From positions 620,001 through 684,000 of the forward strand of contig NZ_CAKLPZ010000002.1 of the NCBI RefSeq assembly GCF_923081025.1: DNA of 64,000 nucleotides, in the 5' to 3' direction. This DNA is from Neolewinella maritima (GTDB taxonomy: Bacteria > Bacteroidota > Bacteroidia > Chitinophagales > Saprospiraceae). The position numbers and the translations under genes were made by a program. Position 1 is the first letter of the stretch. Every line of letters starts with the position of its first letter. The notes beneath the pieces are model-generated. The model searched no databases. It was not told the DNA's origin and worked only from the letters and a program-made list of their open reading frames with translations. Of this stretch, positions 55,501 through 61,223 are shown piece by piece.

Positions 55501-58238
55501 GCACGGCCTCGACGGACGAAGACGGTACGATCGTCTCCTACCAGTGGTCGATTCCCGGAGCGGACACGAGCAGCGAGCCTACCACTACCGCGACCTTTAC
55601 GGAAGCCGGCACCTACGAAGTCATCCTGACGGTGACGGACGATGACGGCGCTACGGACTCGGATACGGTCACCATTACAGTGACTGAACCGGAGCCTGAC
55701 AATATTGCCCCCACTGCCGTAGCGACCGCTACGCCACTTACAGGAGAAGCACCGCTAGACGTACAGTTCGACGGTAGTGGGTCCAGTGACGCAGACGGCT
55801 CGATCGTCAGCTACCAGTGGACGTGGACGAATGGTGACACCCTCACTGGGGTCGATCCAAGTGCTACGTTCGCAGCCGGTACCTACGAAGTCATCCTGAC
55901 GGTGACGGACGACGATGGCGCCACGGACTCGGATACGGTCACCATTGCAGTGACTGAACCGGAGCCTGATAATATCGCCCCGGTCGCCGTAGCTACTGCT
56001 ACGCCGACGACGGGCACTGCACCGCTAGAAGTCCAACTGGACGGCACGGCCTCGACGGACGAAGACGGTACGATCGCTTCCTATCAGTGGACGATTCCCG
56101 GAGCAGACGCGAGTAGCGAGCCTACTACGACAGCGACCTTTACGGAAGCTGGCACCTACGAAGTCATCCTGACGGTGACGGACGACGATGGCGCTACGGA
56201 CTCGGACACAGTTACCATTGCAGTGACCGAGCCGGAGCCTGACAATATCGTCCCGGTCGCCGTAGCTACTGCTACGCCAACCACGGGCACTGCACCGCTA
56301 GAAGTCCAGCTGGACGGCACGGCCTCGACGGACGAAGACGGTACGATCGTCTCCTACCAATGGATGATCCCTGGAGCAGACGCGAGTAGCGAGCCTACTA
56401 CGACAGCGACCTTTACGGAAGCTGGCACCTACGCTGTGGTCTTGACGGTCACGGACGATGATGGTGCTACGGACTCGGACACGGTCACCATTACGGTCAC
56501 CGAGCCGGAGCCTGATAATATTGCCCCCACTGCCGTAGCTACCGCTACCCCGACGACGGGTACCGCACCGCTGGAAGTCCAACTGGACGGCACGGCCTCG
56601 ACGGACGAAGACGGTACGATCGTCTCCTACCAGTGGTCGATCCCCGGAGCGGACACGAGCAGCGAGCCTACCACTACCGCGACCTTTACGGAAGCCGGCA
56701 CCTACGCTGTGGTCTTGACGGTCACGGATGATGACGGCGCTACGGACTCGGACACGGTCACCATCACGGTGACTGAGCCGGAGCCTGACAACGTTGCCCC
56801 AGTCGCTGTAGCCACCGCCACGCCGACTAGCGGAGAAGCACCACTGGACGTACAGTTCGACGGCAGTGGATCCAGTGATGCGGATGGTGCCATCGTCAGC
56901 TACCAGTGGACCTGGGCTAATGGTGATACCCTTACCGGGGTTAATCCAAGTGCTACCTTCGCCGTCGGCACCTATGCGGTCACCCTGACCGTGACCGATG
57001 ATGATGGCGCTACCGCTACGGACGTCGTACAGATCACCGTGACGGCGGGAGAGCCCGAGCCAGACGATGCCGATAACGACGGTATCCCTGACGCGGAGGA
57101 TAACTGTCCCACGGTGGCCAACCCCAACCAACTCGATACCGATCGGGACGGACAGGGCGATGCCTGTGACGACGATGATGACAATGACGGTAATCCCGAT
57201 CAGTTCGACTGTGCGCCGCTCGACTCTACCATCGTCTTCCGCCGCCTGTTCTTTGCTGACTTCGACAACGATGGCTTCGGTGACCCACGCACCTTCGTTT
57301 CCGCCTGCGACCAGCCACGTGGTTACGTGCTCGACTTCCGTGATAACTGTCCTACCACCTTTAATCCAGACCAGCTCGACAGCGATGGAGATGGTATCGG
57401 TGATGCCTGTGAGACGGACAGCGACTACGACGGCAATAGTTGGATGGAGGCAGAATGTGCCGAACTCGATACCAGGTGGCTCACCCGCGCCAGCAGCAGT
57501 GCGTCCAATCAGGCCTTCGTCGGCTACAGTGGTCCCACCCGCTTTTCGGTACCTACGACCAGTACACCGGGATCGCAACTGACCACCACGGTAGACTTGC
57601 CCGAAGGAGGACGCTACCACCTATTCTTCCGGATCAACGCCTGGCGCAGTGCCAGTAACTCCTTCTGGGTGAAGGTCGATGACTCCCCCTGGGTAAACTT
57701 CGCCAAGTTTGTCGGCGGTACGGAGATGCTCACCGAAGGCTTCCAGTGGGTCAAGGTCAATGACAACGGAACGGATATTTCCTTCAATCTCGATGAAGGG
57801 GTACACACCCTGACCGTCGCCAACCGCGAGTCGTTCACCATGATCGACAAGATGGTGCTGAGCCAGACCAAGTCACTGCCCGCAGGACTCGGTGGTAAAG
57901 CAGTTAACTGCGAGAAAGGATTCGTGGGTGGAACCGATGAGGAGGAACCCGGCAACTTCCGCCCAGACTTCGCACCAGCGGCCGCGCCCGAACTGATCCT
58001 GTTCCCGAACCCGACGGCCAGTAGCCTCAGCTTCCAGTTGCAGAGCGACCGGACCGGTGAGGTAGAGCTGATCATCACCGACATCAACGGACGCCTGATC
58101 CGCACCCGCACCTACCTTAAGGACGGCGACTGGCTGCAGGACAAACTGGACGTATCGGCCCTGCCGATGGGTACCTACAGCCTGCGCGTCATCGACGGCG
58201 ACCGCCAGCTGGTACGTAAGTTCATCAAGCTACCGTAA
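43524..58238 (+). CDS. Giant T9SS-exported multidomain surface protein (4,904 residues)
   Basis: It begins with a Sec signal (MNNTLPVSVKLTLLLALLFL; ATG 43524 preferred over 43473). Approximate order in residues: SbsA-like Ig (43-156); six-bladed sugar-dehydrogenase-like beta-propeller (163-612); ASPM/HYDIN-type Ig with three copies of a DUF4114-like module (735-926, 1047-1231, 1748-1943); malectin-like (1335-1506); chitobiase-type Ig; cadherin-like (1946-2043); Ig-like. After residue 2288, units of thrombospondin type 3 repeats (D-x-D-x-DG), an EAEC carbohydrate-binding-like module and PKD domains recur. There are five EAEC modules and about twelve PKD domains, seven in a tandem array. The last 80 residues are a T9SS type A sorting domain (LILFPNPTASSLSFQ, ending LVRKFIKLP). 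Calcium binding, glycan binding and adhesion are inferred. It ends in a strong terminator. No frameshift is visible across 14.7 kb. Confidence 0.92.
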   Translation: MNNTLPVSVKLTLLLALLFLAQLSPVSLAAATHGAADFWQTGGTPSVKGSIPANGAQNVSLTTSISANDLFLPNGKDGIFGVDNNTVNSRTVKLFEVATGNEIPSAANGTGGGDAINLTPTIPLQVNTSYRFVVDGVKDLTGATFERYVATFTTAAESDQERTALDGVSFVQVGNVATGEVYTSLAIGPDRRLYGLRISGTIDRWDLDEQGSGALSNRKTITVLEDTYGARTAIGLVFDPRSSKTEPIAYVSHSKGVLTNGPAWDGKISRLSGPDLSVENLLIENLPRSRRDHLVNGLAFREGEDNFLYFNVGSNTAGGAPDRSWGLREERLMSAATLRLDLDLLPASAWPLDAKTTQDQAAINAVDVNSPTLGTGTGTYTENGVQYPDDGTYNPYFVNAPLKIFATGIRNAFDLTWHSNGQLYIPTNGTAGGANTPASVDGTRRPNGEFYDYSKSQFPPIPATFGNNTQRDFLFRVDPTKGIGFYGHANPLRGEFVLNRGPVDVEGYDNSVSPDPNYRGNAFNFGYGFSPNGVIEYRSDAEDGKLKGALLVCRYSAGDDIIALLPNGPNGDILTSKIGIPGLAGFKDPLDLIEDRANGNLYVADYGRQGIVLVRPSANSSPQPTIEVDPLTVITDDVADGVPGEDIAINIINRGNAALVRPKLAITGPDADQFRANASTLPTLIDPGQRATVLVNFNPTTPGSKTATLRVTGENTQVSAEIELRGLGTNPPGANDEPSLQQIFDTYGLAITVGDQDISTNRINLPGGKTYNDLLGDEQQIQYFQRAVDGSPVTLEVLSVYGPKANNPVVGFGWYESGIAATASELLTVENTQARTLQPELTRNSVEAFDPGDKIFGFYSRWPFFDNRYVYSEDVLNTFEGAIPHHVRVYEQPGVDNIYILAFEEHIEGFDYQDIVVRITNVAPARLVLAPAITATPAELLFEASQRGPAPQTDTEVVTIRNTGNAPLRITDVRIPGSQFSGNFSFVGPRRVTLAPAAAQEYTVTYKPLNNQDNIGYQPSSLVFTTNTDAVNYTVSLNGLKTLGYGDGLEPPLQDVVDVLGYGVDVGWTSLNNTTAPTAQGQEVLEPLFEVAGTGPVGIVAVARYSPDAALPFGWYNRVNGQVKLNQVGVLADGVAQSQTLYPDLRSGSSTFVPRRGAFGIYTASIGSSRINYTEDGLNRSGGVAHRARVYPARDRQGAPISNAFLVAFEEADNGDYQDYVFLLTNVKAYVAPEPALSFEPDAIRVNAIVGQTSTQYTTNLIANTDILDDAVTLTASDPWIVLPSSYSYGELIDVTVDASLLDFGVYEGSVTATADGFEPAVLRVTATVNEQDANGTIKINFQDDSFSPPSGYLADIGLGYGRRTNGQTYGWINPTTGQASNNTAAARGDERGITDLSSDQDKLLRSFNSLEPFGQNNPQDWEIALPNGLYRVQLAAGDPSNTNSRHTIRAEGEVLIDDFVPSGNSTLAIGVDTVRVNDGRLTIDDEGAPFNGNTKIVYVNIVPVDSSAFSPEIAIRVRGNTNAAGEYYGRATVTLSATDKSGSGSLGDLFYTLNGTGPTRYTGPFEVSLPTGVTAQSNLIKATVTDGLGNTGTATRSFTLVPSTGAVIRLENRTTVLNNDRGLPFENWYSFTKIRRPINFQQDTTITRLENTMRIYNDGNAPLVIRRLTTTAPKHFIVDGVTVPEEGLVIAGGEFLDVELKFVVNEPPYRRVVTEQLIIESNADNGTEATATLSGAYMDTPEGSSEITTQQLFDVTGFGTEMGRDENGELIIRPSSDPLTAERVESGREGDVILSDYFVQADPSIQVIAYQLAAFHSRGANTTTFRSRTNEILLQFDHGSSWFQSVLPWLKNEIDAVAADRERVVPEPFSITINGYNSLGGNLNGDLKEQVNGVRVYKAIDRTGRVIPNEYIVLQDNVGNGCGQGQGNCDWQDNVIYMINVRPLEVPSARQIADLSVDVLEEETYDVSTFFDKAYAGNRLLYTAQLASGAALPSWIQLDSLTGVFTIEADVADARKQLRIQVTGTDYNELTTSSTFTLTVNDTDINCTVDANTDGEAKVLNCTTGSVELRGNVSAGAYRWTGPNGFTSTEANPLVTVAGTYTLATTAPNCPLTSTVEVVAGAVPSNLRIEAPLTTINCSVESITLTAVSDDTSAAVVWYDESDRVISRVDTLVVNEVGEYRAVSTSAGGCEATATVRIDSNLEEPSAGTGGTTSVCGTSEPFSLYDRLFALGGNPQRGGTWTLNGQTVPDSFNPATTRTGTYTYTVGGKNGCGSDETTLRVNVTTPTVYYADLDQDGFGDPNQPLQSCVVPPGYVANRLDNCPTVSSTTLADADGDGLGDGCDPDDDNDGVLDVDDCEPFNARVGVAVFYYADFDGDGFGDPNDGFSTCALPPSNYVANNTDNCPDIANPNQIDSDGDGVGDICDGSATGTSVFWLEAECADVGSKWETVRSDSASAGVYVVFPQGQGTSTVTPPEDIAANKLTFVIRNVQAGAYRLFGRTYTTSVADDSFWVRFNGGEWFRWYQGFTYDVWEWTEVGEEGPFDLLDGTVTLDIAYREDGAQLDKLYLSLDGQLPTGFGEEAINCASINQRPIALINLRPTYGIAPLKVTLDGSESRDTDGNITDYQWKWSTGEAEGISPQATFQTPGTYEVSLTVTDNENTKSSTSATLQVLNGDEDTDGDGILNSRDICPLVANPNQIVPTFYADTDNDGLGDPAVFVETCEAPLGYVSNANDNCPNFTSSDVTDTDGDGIGDQCDDDDDGDGIPDVDDCGPFNPRAGQFGTYYADFDGDGYGDPDSSIVACSQPENFVLDNTDNCPAISNADQLDSDNDGIGNACDPSVVGRRDFWLEAECAAVGAGWVTRSGLDASRDGYVVYPSGNSTNEPPADVPANRIRFTVEGAQPGTYYIYARVLADGGANDSFWFRVNDGSWVRWASGIIQGTTFEWNELLGSPFILPDGNSTIDIAYREDGVLLDKLHVGKTDQVPTGAGQPATNCGDVPNQSPTAVATADPTDGLGPLTVLLDGTASSDPDGTLIAYDWNWANGGKAVGLQPQVVFPDGTYNVTLTVTDDDGAKDTDVVTVTVRANLNDIDGDGVRDVEDNCPTVPNPDQSQNTYYADFDGDGFGDPDDFVLDCVQPDNYVTNDLDNCPNRTSQDLADLDEDGVGNACDLDDDNDGVPDGQDCFPLDASRSGGAVYYADFDRDGFGDPNDSLVVCIQPAGYVTNNTDNCPTTPNPTQTDVDNDGIGDICDTSVEGENVFWLDAECAQVGSAWTVVEDADAANGRYVVSLTQEAKDSAPADIPANRVRFVLEEARAGRYHIFGRVLAPTPSDDSYWIRVNDGEWLLWAKNIQVGPTYHWAEFVNSPFRMTEGYNTIDVAFRENGTQLDKIHIDVDNAIPTDVGSPSINCGATEGNRRPLAVATASPTQGPAPLQVQLDGSGSTDSDGTIVSYSWSYNGQTITGATPAIELADEGVYNVVLTVTDNEGATATDQVTVTVGEVANILPIAVAAADVTSGEAPLEVNLIGTGSTDEDGEIVSYSWNWGVGSASGPAAFATFAAGTYEVTLTVTDDRGGQATDVITIEAFASEADTDGDGIADADDNCPTVANPDQLDTDGDGTGDACEEAEEGTTTFTFEAECATVGSSWTTRRDPRASGNRYVTYTGPDAIDTPPADEAENRVRFTLDDVASGSYYLFARVLAGSDADDSFWIRVNDGSWFIWNGFTDYGDFVWNESTNSPFALQAGTNVIDIAFSENGAQLDKVYISKEQSTPTGFGPEDENCDGNTANQPPMARGKTSVTSGIAPLTVTLDATESDDPDGTIVSYQWEWEGGSTTGEVVDQVFTTPNAYDITLTVTDNEGATDFEVMTLTVVAPDNIAPTAVATATPTAGTAPLVVQLDATGSTDEDGSIIGYTWIIPNQDTLTEPTPTVTFADAGTYPVVLIVTDDGGATDSDTVTITVTELEPDNIAPVAVATATPITGTAPLEVQFDGTASTDEDGTIVSYQWSIPGADTSSEPTTTATFTEAGTYEVILTVTDDDGATDSDTVTITVTEPEPDNIAPTAVATATPLTGEAPLDVQFDGSGSSDADGSIVSYQWTWTNGDTLTGVDPSATFAAGTYEVILTVTDDDGATDSDTVTIAVTEPEPDNIAPVAVATATPTTGTAPLEVQLDGTASTDEDGTIASYQWTIPGADASSEPTTTATFTEAGTYEVILTVTDDDGATDSDTVTIAVTEPEPDNIVPVAVATATPTTGTAPLEVQLDGTASTDEDGTIVSYQWMIPGADASSEPTTTATFTEAGTYAVVLTVTDDDGATDSDTVTITVTEPEPDNIAPTAVATATPTTGTAPLEVQLDGTASTDEDGTIVSYQWSIPGADTSSEPTTTATFTEAGTYAVVLTVTDDDGATDSDTVTITVTEPEPDNVAPVAVATATPTSGEAPLDVQFDGSGSSDADGAIVSYQWTWANGDTLTGVNPSATFAVGTYAVTLTVTDDDGATATDVVQITVTAGEPEPDDADNDGIPDAEDNCPTVANPNQLDTDRDGQGDACDDDDDNDGNPDQFDCAPLDSTIVFRRLFFADFDNDGFGDPRTFVSACDQPRGYVLDFRDNCPTTFNPDQLDSDGDGIGDACETDSDYDGNSWMEAECAELDTRWLTRASSSASNQAFVGYSGPTRFSVPTTSTPGSQLTTTVDLPEGGRYHLFFRINAWRSASNSFWVKVDDSPWVNFAKFVGGTEMLTEGFQWVKVNDNGTDISFNLDEGVHTLTVANRESFTMIDKMVLSQTKSLPAGLGGKAVNCEKGFVGGTDEEEPGNFRPDFAPAAAPELILFPNPTASSLSFQLQSDRTGEVELIITDINGRLIRTRTYLKDGDWLQDKLDVSALPMGTYSLRVIDGDRQLVRKFIKLP
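55158..57060 (+). repeat. Tandem array of seven PKD-encoding units (270-273 bp)
   Basis: Unit starts at 55158, 55431, 55704, 55974, 56247, 56520 and 56793. Each encodes I-A-P-(T/V)-A-V-A-T-A-T-P through E-P-E-P-D-N. Units 2, 4, 5 and 6 are nearly identical at the DNA level over long stretches. Units 3 and 7 share a different central block (GSGSSDADG, WTWTNGDTLTG type). Confidence 0.93.
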
Positions 58239-58258
58239 CGGCTCAGGCTGACTAAACC

Positions 58259-58292
58259 AACGGCTCGGTACCTCGCGTACCGGGCCGTTTTT
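58259..58292 (+). terminator. Intrinsic terminator of the giant gene
   Basis: AACGGCTCGGTAC (58259-58271) pairs with GTACCGGGCCGTT (58277-58289), one G-U wobble and a 5-nt loop. It is followed by a T-run (58288-58292), and the convergent recG stop lies a few bases further. Confidence 0.9.
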
Positions 58293-58295
58293 GTG

Positions 58296-60425
58296 TCAGG
58301 AAATCAGGCTCCAGCCCTTCACCGTTTTCATGTGGTGCTCCAGGTAGCGTCCCAGCAGTAGGTGCTCCGGCCGCTGCAGTTTGGGATCTTGCTCCAGGAT
58401 ATCCTTGGCGCGGTCGCGGGCTGCGGAGAGGATACGGCCGTCCTGCGCCAGATCGGCAATGCGCATCTGCAGTACCCCGCTCTGCTGGGTGCCGTCGATC
58501 ATGCCCGGGCCGCGGAGCTGCAGGTCTGCCTCGGCGATCTTGAAGCCGTCGGTGGTGTCGACCATCGTCTTGATCCGCTTGCGGCTTTCCTTGCTCAGCT
58601 TGACGCTGGACAGGAGGATACAGAAACTCTCCTCCGCCCCCCGGCCCACCCGACCGCGGAGCTGATGGAGCTGGCTGAGGCCGAAGCGCTCCGTGTGGAC
58701 GATGACCATGATGGTGGCGTTGGGTACGTTGACGCCCACCTCGATGACGGTGGTGGCCATCATGATCTGGGTCTCGCCGTTCTTGAAGCGGGCCATCTCG
58801 AAGTCCTTATCCTGCGGCTTCATCCTGCCGTGGACTACGCTGATCTGGTAGTCCGGCCGGGGGAAGCGGTCAAGCATCTCGTCGTAAGCTACTTCGAGGG
58901 CGAGCAGGTCCAGCTTTTCGTTCTCTTCGATGAGGGGGTAGACGATGTAGGCCTGCCGCCCCTTGGCGATCTCTTCCCGGATGCGGCCGAAGACCCGCTC
59001 GCGCCGGTGCTCGGTGAAGTGGACGGTCTTGATCGGCGTACGGCCCGGGGGCAGCTCGTCGATCACGCTGACGTCCAGGTCACCGTAGGCCGTCATGGCC
59101 AGGGTACGGGGGATGGGCGTGGCCGTCATGACCAGCACGTGCGGCGGGTAGGGGGTGTTCTTCTTCCACAGCTTGGCCCGCTGCTTGACGCCGAAGCGGT
59201 GCTGCTCGTCGATGATGGCCAGGCCCAGGTTCTTGAAGACGACGGGCGGCTCGATCAGGGCGTGGGTACCCAGCAGAATATCGATGCGCCCCTCCGCCAG
59301 CTCCTCCAGCAGTTCGCGGCGGGCCTTACCCTTTACGCTGCCGGACAGGAAGGCGACCCGCAGGTCCATGCCCCTGAGGTAATCCTGGATCGACTCGTAG
59401 TGCTGATAGGCCAGTATCTCCGTCGGGGCCATCATGCAGGCCTGGAAGCCGTTGTCGAGTGCCATGAGCATGGACATCAGACCCACCATGGTCTTGCCGG
59501 AGCCTACGTCGCCCTGGAGCAGGCGGTTCATCTGGATGCCGCGACCCAGGTCGTGCCGGATCTCTCGCAGCACCCGCTTCTGGGCACCGGTCAAAGTAAA
59601 GGGGAGGTGCTGGGTAAAGAAGGTATTGAAGTGCTCCCCGATCTGCCCGAAGGCGTAGCCGGCTACCCGGGCCTCCCGGCTCACCTTGAGTTGTAGGAGC
59701 CGCATCTGTAGCAGGAACAACTCCTCGAACTTGAGCCGGCGGCGGGCGGCTTCCAGTTCCTCCTGGTTGCCCGGCAGGTGGATCATGCGCACCGCATCGT
59801 AGTGCGACAATAGGCGAAGCTCCTCGATGAGGTAGGCAGGCAGCATATCCGGCAGATCGGCGGGGCTGAGCTGGTCGATGATGGCCCGGATGAGTTTGCG
59901 GCGCCCACGGGTGTCGAGTCCGCGCTTATTGAGCTTTTCGGTGCTGGCGTAGACGGGCTCGAAGGTGGCAGCGTCTTCGGTCACGGCGCGCTTGGCCAGC
60001 TCCATTTCGGGGTGGGTGATGCTGAGCTTGCCGTTGAACTCCTCGACCTTGCCGTACACGACGTACTCCTCGCCGATCTGGTAGGTGCGGTCCAGGTAGT
60101 TGATGCCGCGAAACCAAACCAGCTCCAGCGCCGCGCCGCTCTCGTCGCGCAGGCGGCCGACCATGCGCTGCTTGCGGTTCTCACCCCGGCGGGTCAGGGT
60201 GACGAGCTTGCCCTTGAGCTGTACGTTGCCCTGGTCGGGCAGGATGTCGATGATCTGATGAAACTGCGTGCGGTCTACGTAGCGGAAGGGGTAGCTATAC
60301 ACGAGGTCGCCGAGCGAAAAGATCTGCAGCTCCTTGGCGAGCAGCTCCGCCTTGGCCGGGCCGATCCCCTTCAGGCTAGCGATGCCGCGGTCGAGCAGAC
60401 CGGCCTTGGAGGTTGCGGGAGACAT
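58296..60425 (-). CDS. recG: ATP-dependent DNA helicase RecG
   Basis: Superfamily 2 helicase that regresses stalled forks and branch-migrates Holliday junctions. The 709 residues are normal length. Visible: the N-terminal wedge/OB region (GIGPAKAELLAKEL, YPFRYVDRT), the Q-like LTGAQKRVLREI, Walker A LLQGDVGSGKTMVGL, motif Ia APTEILAYQH, the DEAH-box variant AIIDEQHRFGV, motif III MTATPIPRTLAM, and C-terminal VVHGRMKPQDKD, TVIEVGVNVPNATIM, QLRGRVGRG. It has a probable -7 box 24 bp upstream of the ATG at 60425. Confidence 0.97.
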   Translation of the reverse strand: MSPATSKAGLLDRGIASLKGIGPAKAELLAKELQIFSLGDLVYSYPFRYVDRTQFHQIIDILPDQGNVQLKGKLVTLTRRGENRKQRMVGRLRDESGAALELVWFRGINYLDRTYQIGEEYVVYGKVEEFNGKLSITHPEMELAKRAVTEDAATFEPVYASTEKLNKRGLDTRGRRKLIRAIIDQLSPADLPDMLPAYLIEELRLLSHYDAVRMIHLPGNQEELEAARRRLKFEELFLLQMRLLQLKVSREARVAGYAFGQIGEHFNTFFTQHLPFTLTGAQKRVLREIRHDLGRGIQMNRLLQGDVGSGKTMVGLMSMLMALDNGFQACMMAPTEILAYQHYESIQDYLRGMDLRVAFLSGSVKGKARRELLEELAEGRIDILLGTHALIEPPVVFKNLGLAIIDEQHRFGVKQRAKLWKKNTPYPPHVLVMTATPIPRTLAMTAYGDLDVSVIDELPPGRTPIKTVHFTEHRRERVFGRIREEIAKGRQAYIVYPLIEENEKLDLLALEVAYDEMLDRFPRPDYQISVVHGRMKPQDKDFEMARFKNGETQIMMATTVIEVGVNVPNATIMVIVHTERFGLSQLHQLRGRVGRGAEESFCILLSSVKLSKESRKRIKTMVDTTDGFKIAEADLQLRGPGMIDGTQQSGVLQMRIADLAQDGRILSAARDRAKDILEQDPKLQRPEHLLLGRYLEHHMKTVKGWSLIS

Positions 60426-60448
60426 GGGTTTTTTAAAACAATTTGGGG

Positions 60449-60456
60449 TAAATATA
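60449..60456 (-). promoter_or_regulatory. Probable recG promoter, -7-like TATATTTA
   Basis: One mismatch to TAnnTTTG on the minus strand, 24 bp before the recG start, in an AT-rich pocket of otherwise GC-rich DNA. Confidence 0.45.
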
Positions 60457-60476
60457 AGTCGCCCCGCGTTCTCCGG

Positions 60477-61214
60477 CTAGCTGCGCGCACGCATCGCCTC
60501 AAAGAGCAGGATACCGGCGGCCACCGATACGTTGAAGCTGTTTAGTATGCCGGCCTGGGGCAGTTTAAAGGTGGTGTCGGCCTTGCGCGCTACGCCCTCA
60601 CTGATGCCCTCGTCTTCGGCCCCCATGACGATACAGAGCGGACCGCTGAGCGATACTTCGTGTAGGTAGCGCTCCGCATTCAGGTCGCTGGCCACTACCT
60701 GCACGCCGCTCAGCTGCAGAAATTCTACGGTATTGACCATGCTCTTGTGGCGGCATACGGGGATGCGGGCCAGGGCCCCGGCACTACTCTTTACGGCATC
60801 CGCGGTGAGTCCGGCACTGTTCTTCTGGGGGATGATGATGGTCTGCGCGCCGCACACTTCCGCCGAGCGCGCGATGGCCCCCAGGTTGCGTACATCCGTC
60901 ACGCCATCTAGGAGCAGAAACAGCGGGGTCTCCCCCCGTTCGTACACCTGCGGCAGAATATCCTCGATGCGCTGGTAGGCTGCGGCTGCCAGTTGGGCCA
61001 CGACGCCCTGGTGGGTGCCGCGCACCATTCGCTGCAGTTTCGCCTGGGGGATCAGCGTCATGGGTACTTCGTGCAGTTTGCAGGCCTGCCGCAGTTCCTT
61101 CTCGAACTCTCCCCGGGTACCCTGCTGCAGAAAAACCTTGTCCACGGGCTGTCCGGCGGCCAGGGCTTCCAGTACGGGATGGCGGCCGTAGATAAGGTCT
61201 TCACGTTGCTTCAT
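60477..61214 (-). CDS. rlmB: 23S rRNA (guanosine-2'-O-)-methyltransferase, TrmH/RlmB family
   Basis: SPOUT-class methyltransferase that uses SAM to 2'-O-methylate rRNA, probably G2251. The 245 residues show an N-terminal L30e-like substrate domain (YGRHPVLEALAAGQPVDKVF). The knotted SPOUT domain carries LDGVTDVRNLGAIARSAEVC, IVMGAEDEGISEGVARKAD and LPQAGILNSFNVSVAAGILL, the three family motifs. The ATG at 61214 is good. Its upstream sequence is the end of the CotH gene plus one copy of the GC-rich element. The exact rRNA position is inferred from the family. Confidence 0.93.
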   Translation of the reverse strand: MKQREDLIYGRHPVLEALAAGQPVDKVFLQQGTRGEFEKELRQACKLHEVPMTLIPQAKLQRMVRGTHQGVVAQLAAAAYQRIEDILPQVYERGETPLFLLLDGVTDVRNLGAIARSAEVCGAQTIIIPQKNSAGLTADAVKSSAGALARIPVCRHKSMVNTVEFLQLSGVQVVASDLNAERYLHEVSLSGPLCIVMGAEDEGISEGVARKADTTFKLPQAGILNSFNVSVAAGILLFEAMRARS

Positions 61215-61223
61215 CGCGCAAAA

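Noticed and set aside
55158-57060. Regular repeats that might be read as a CRISPR-like array
   Set aside because: Units are 270 bp, in frame, protein-coding and without spacers; no cas genes are present.
56298-57620. A 440-codon open frame on the minus strand across the PKD array
   Set aside because: It is the antisense of GC-rich tandem repeats; repetition and biased codons keep the frame open. It has no recognisable domain and the sense strand is clearly coding.
58362-59696. A 444-codon plus-strand frame opposite recG
   Set aside because: Antisense shadow of a well-conserved helicase gene; composition is typical of reverse-frame translation in high-GC DNA.
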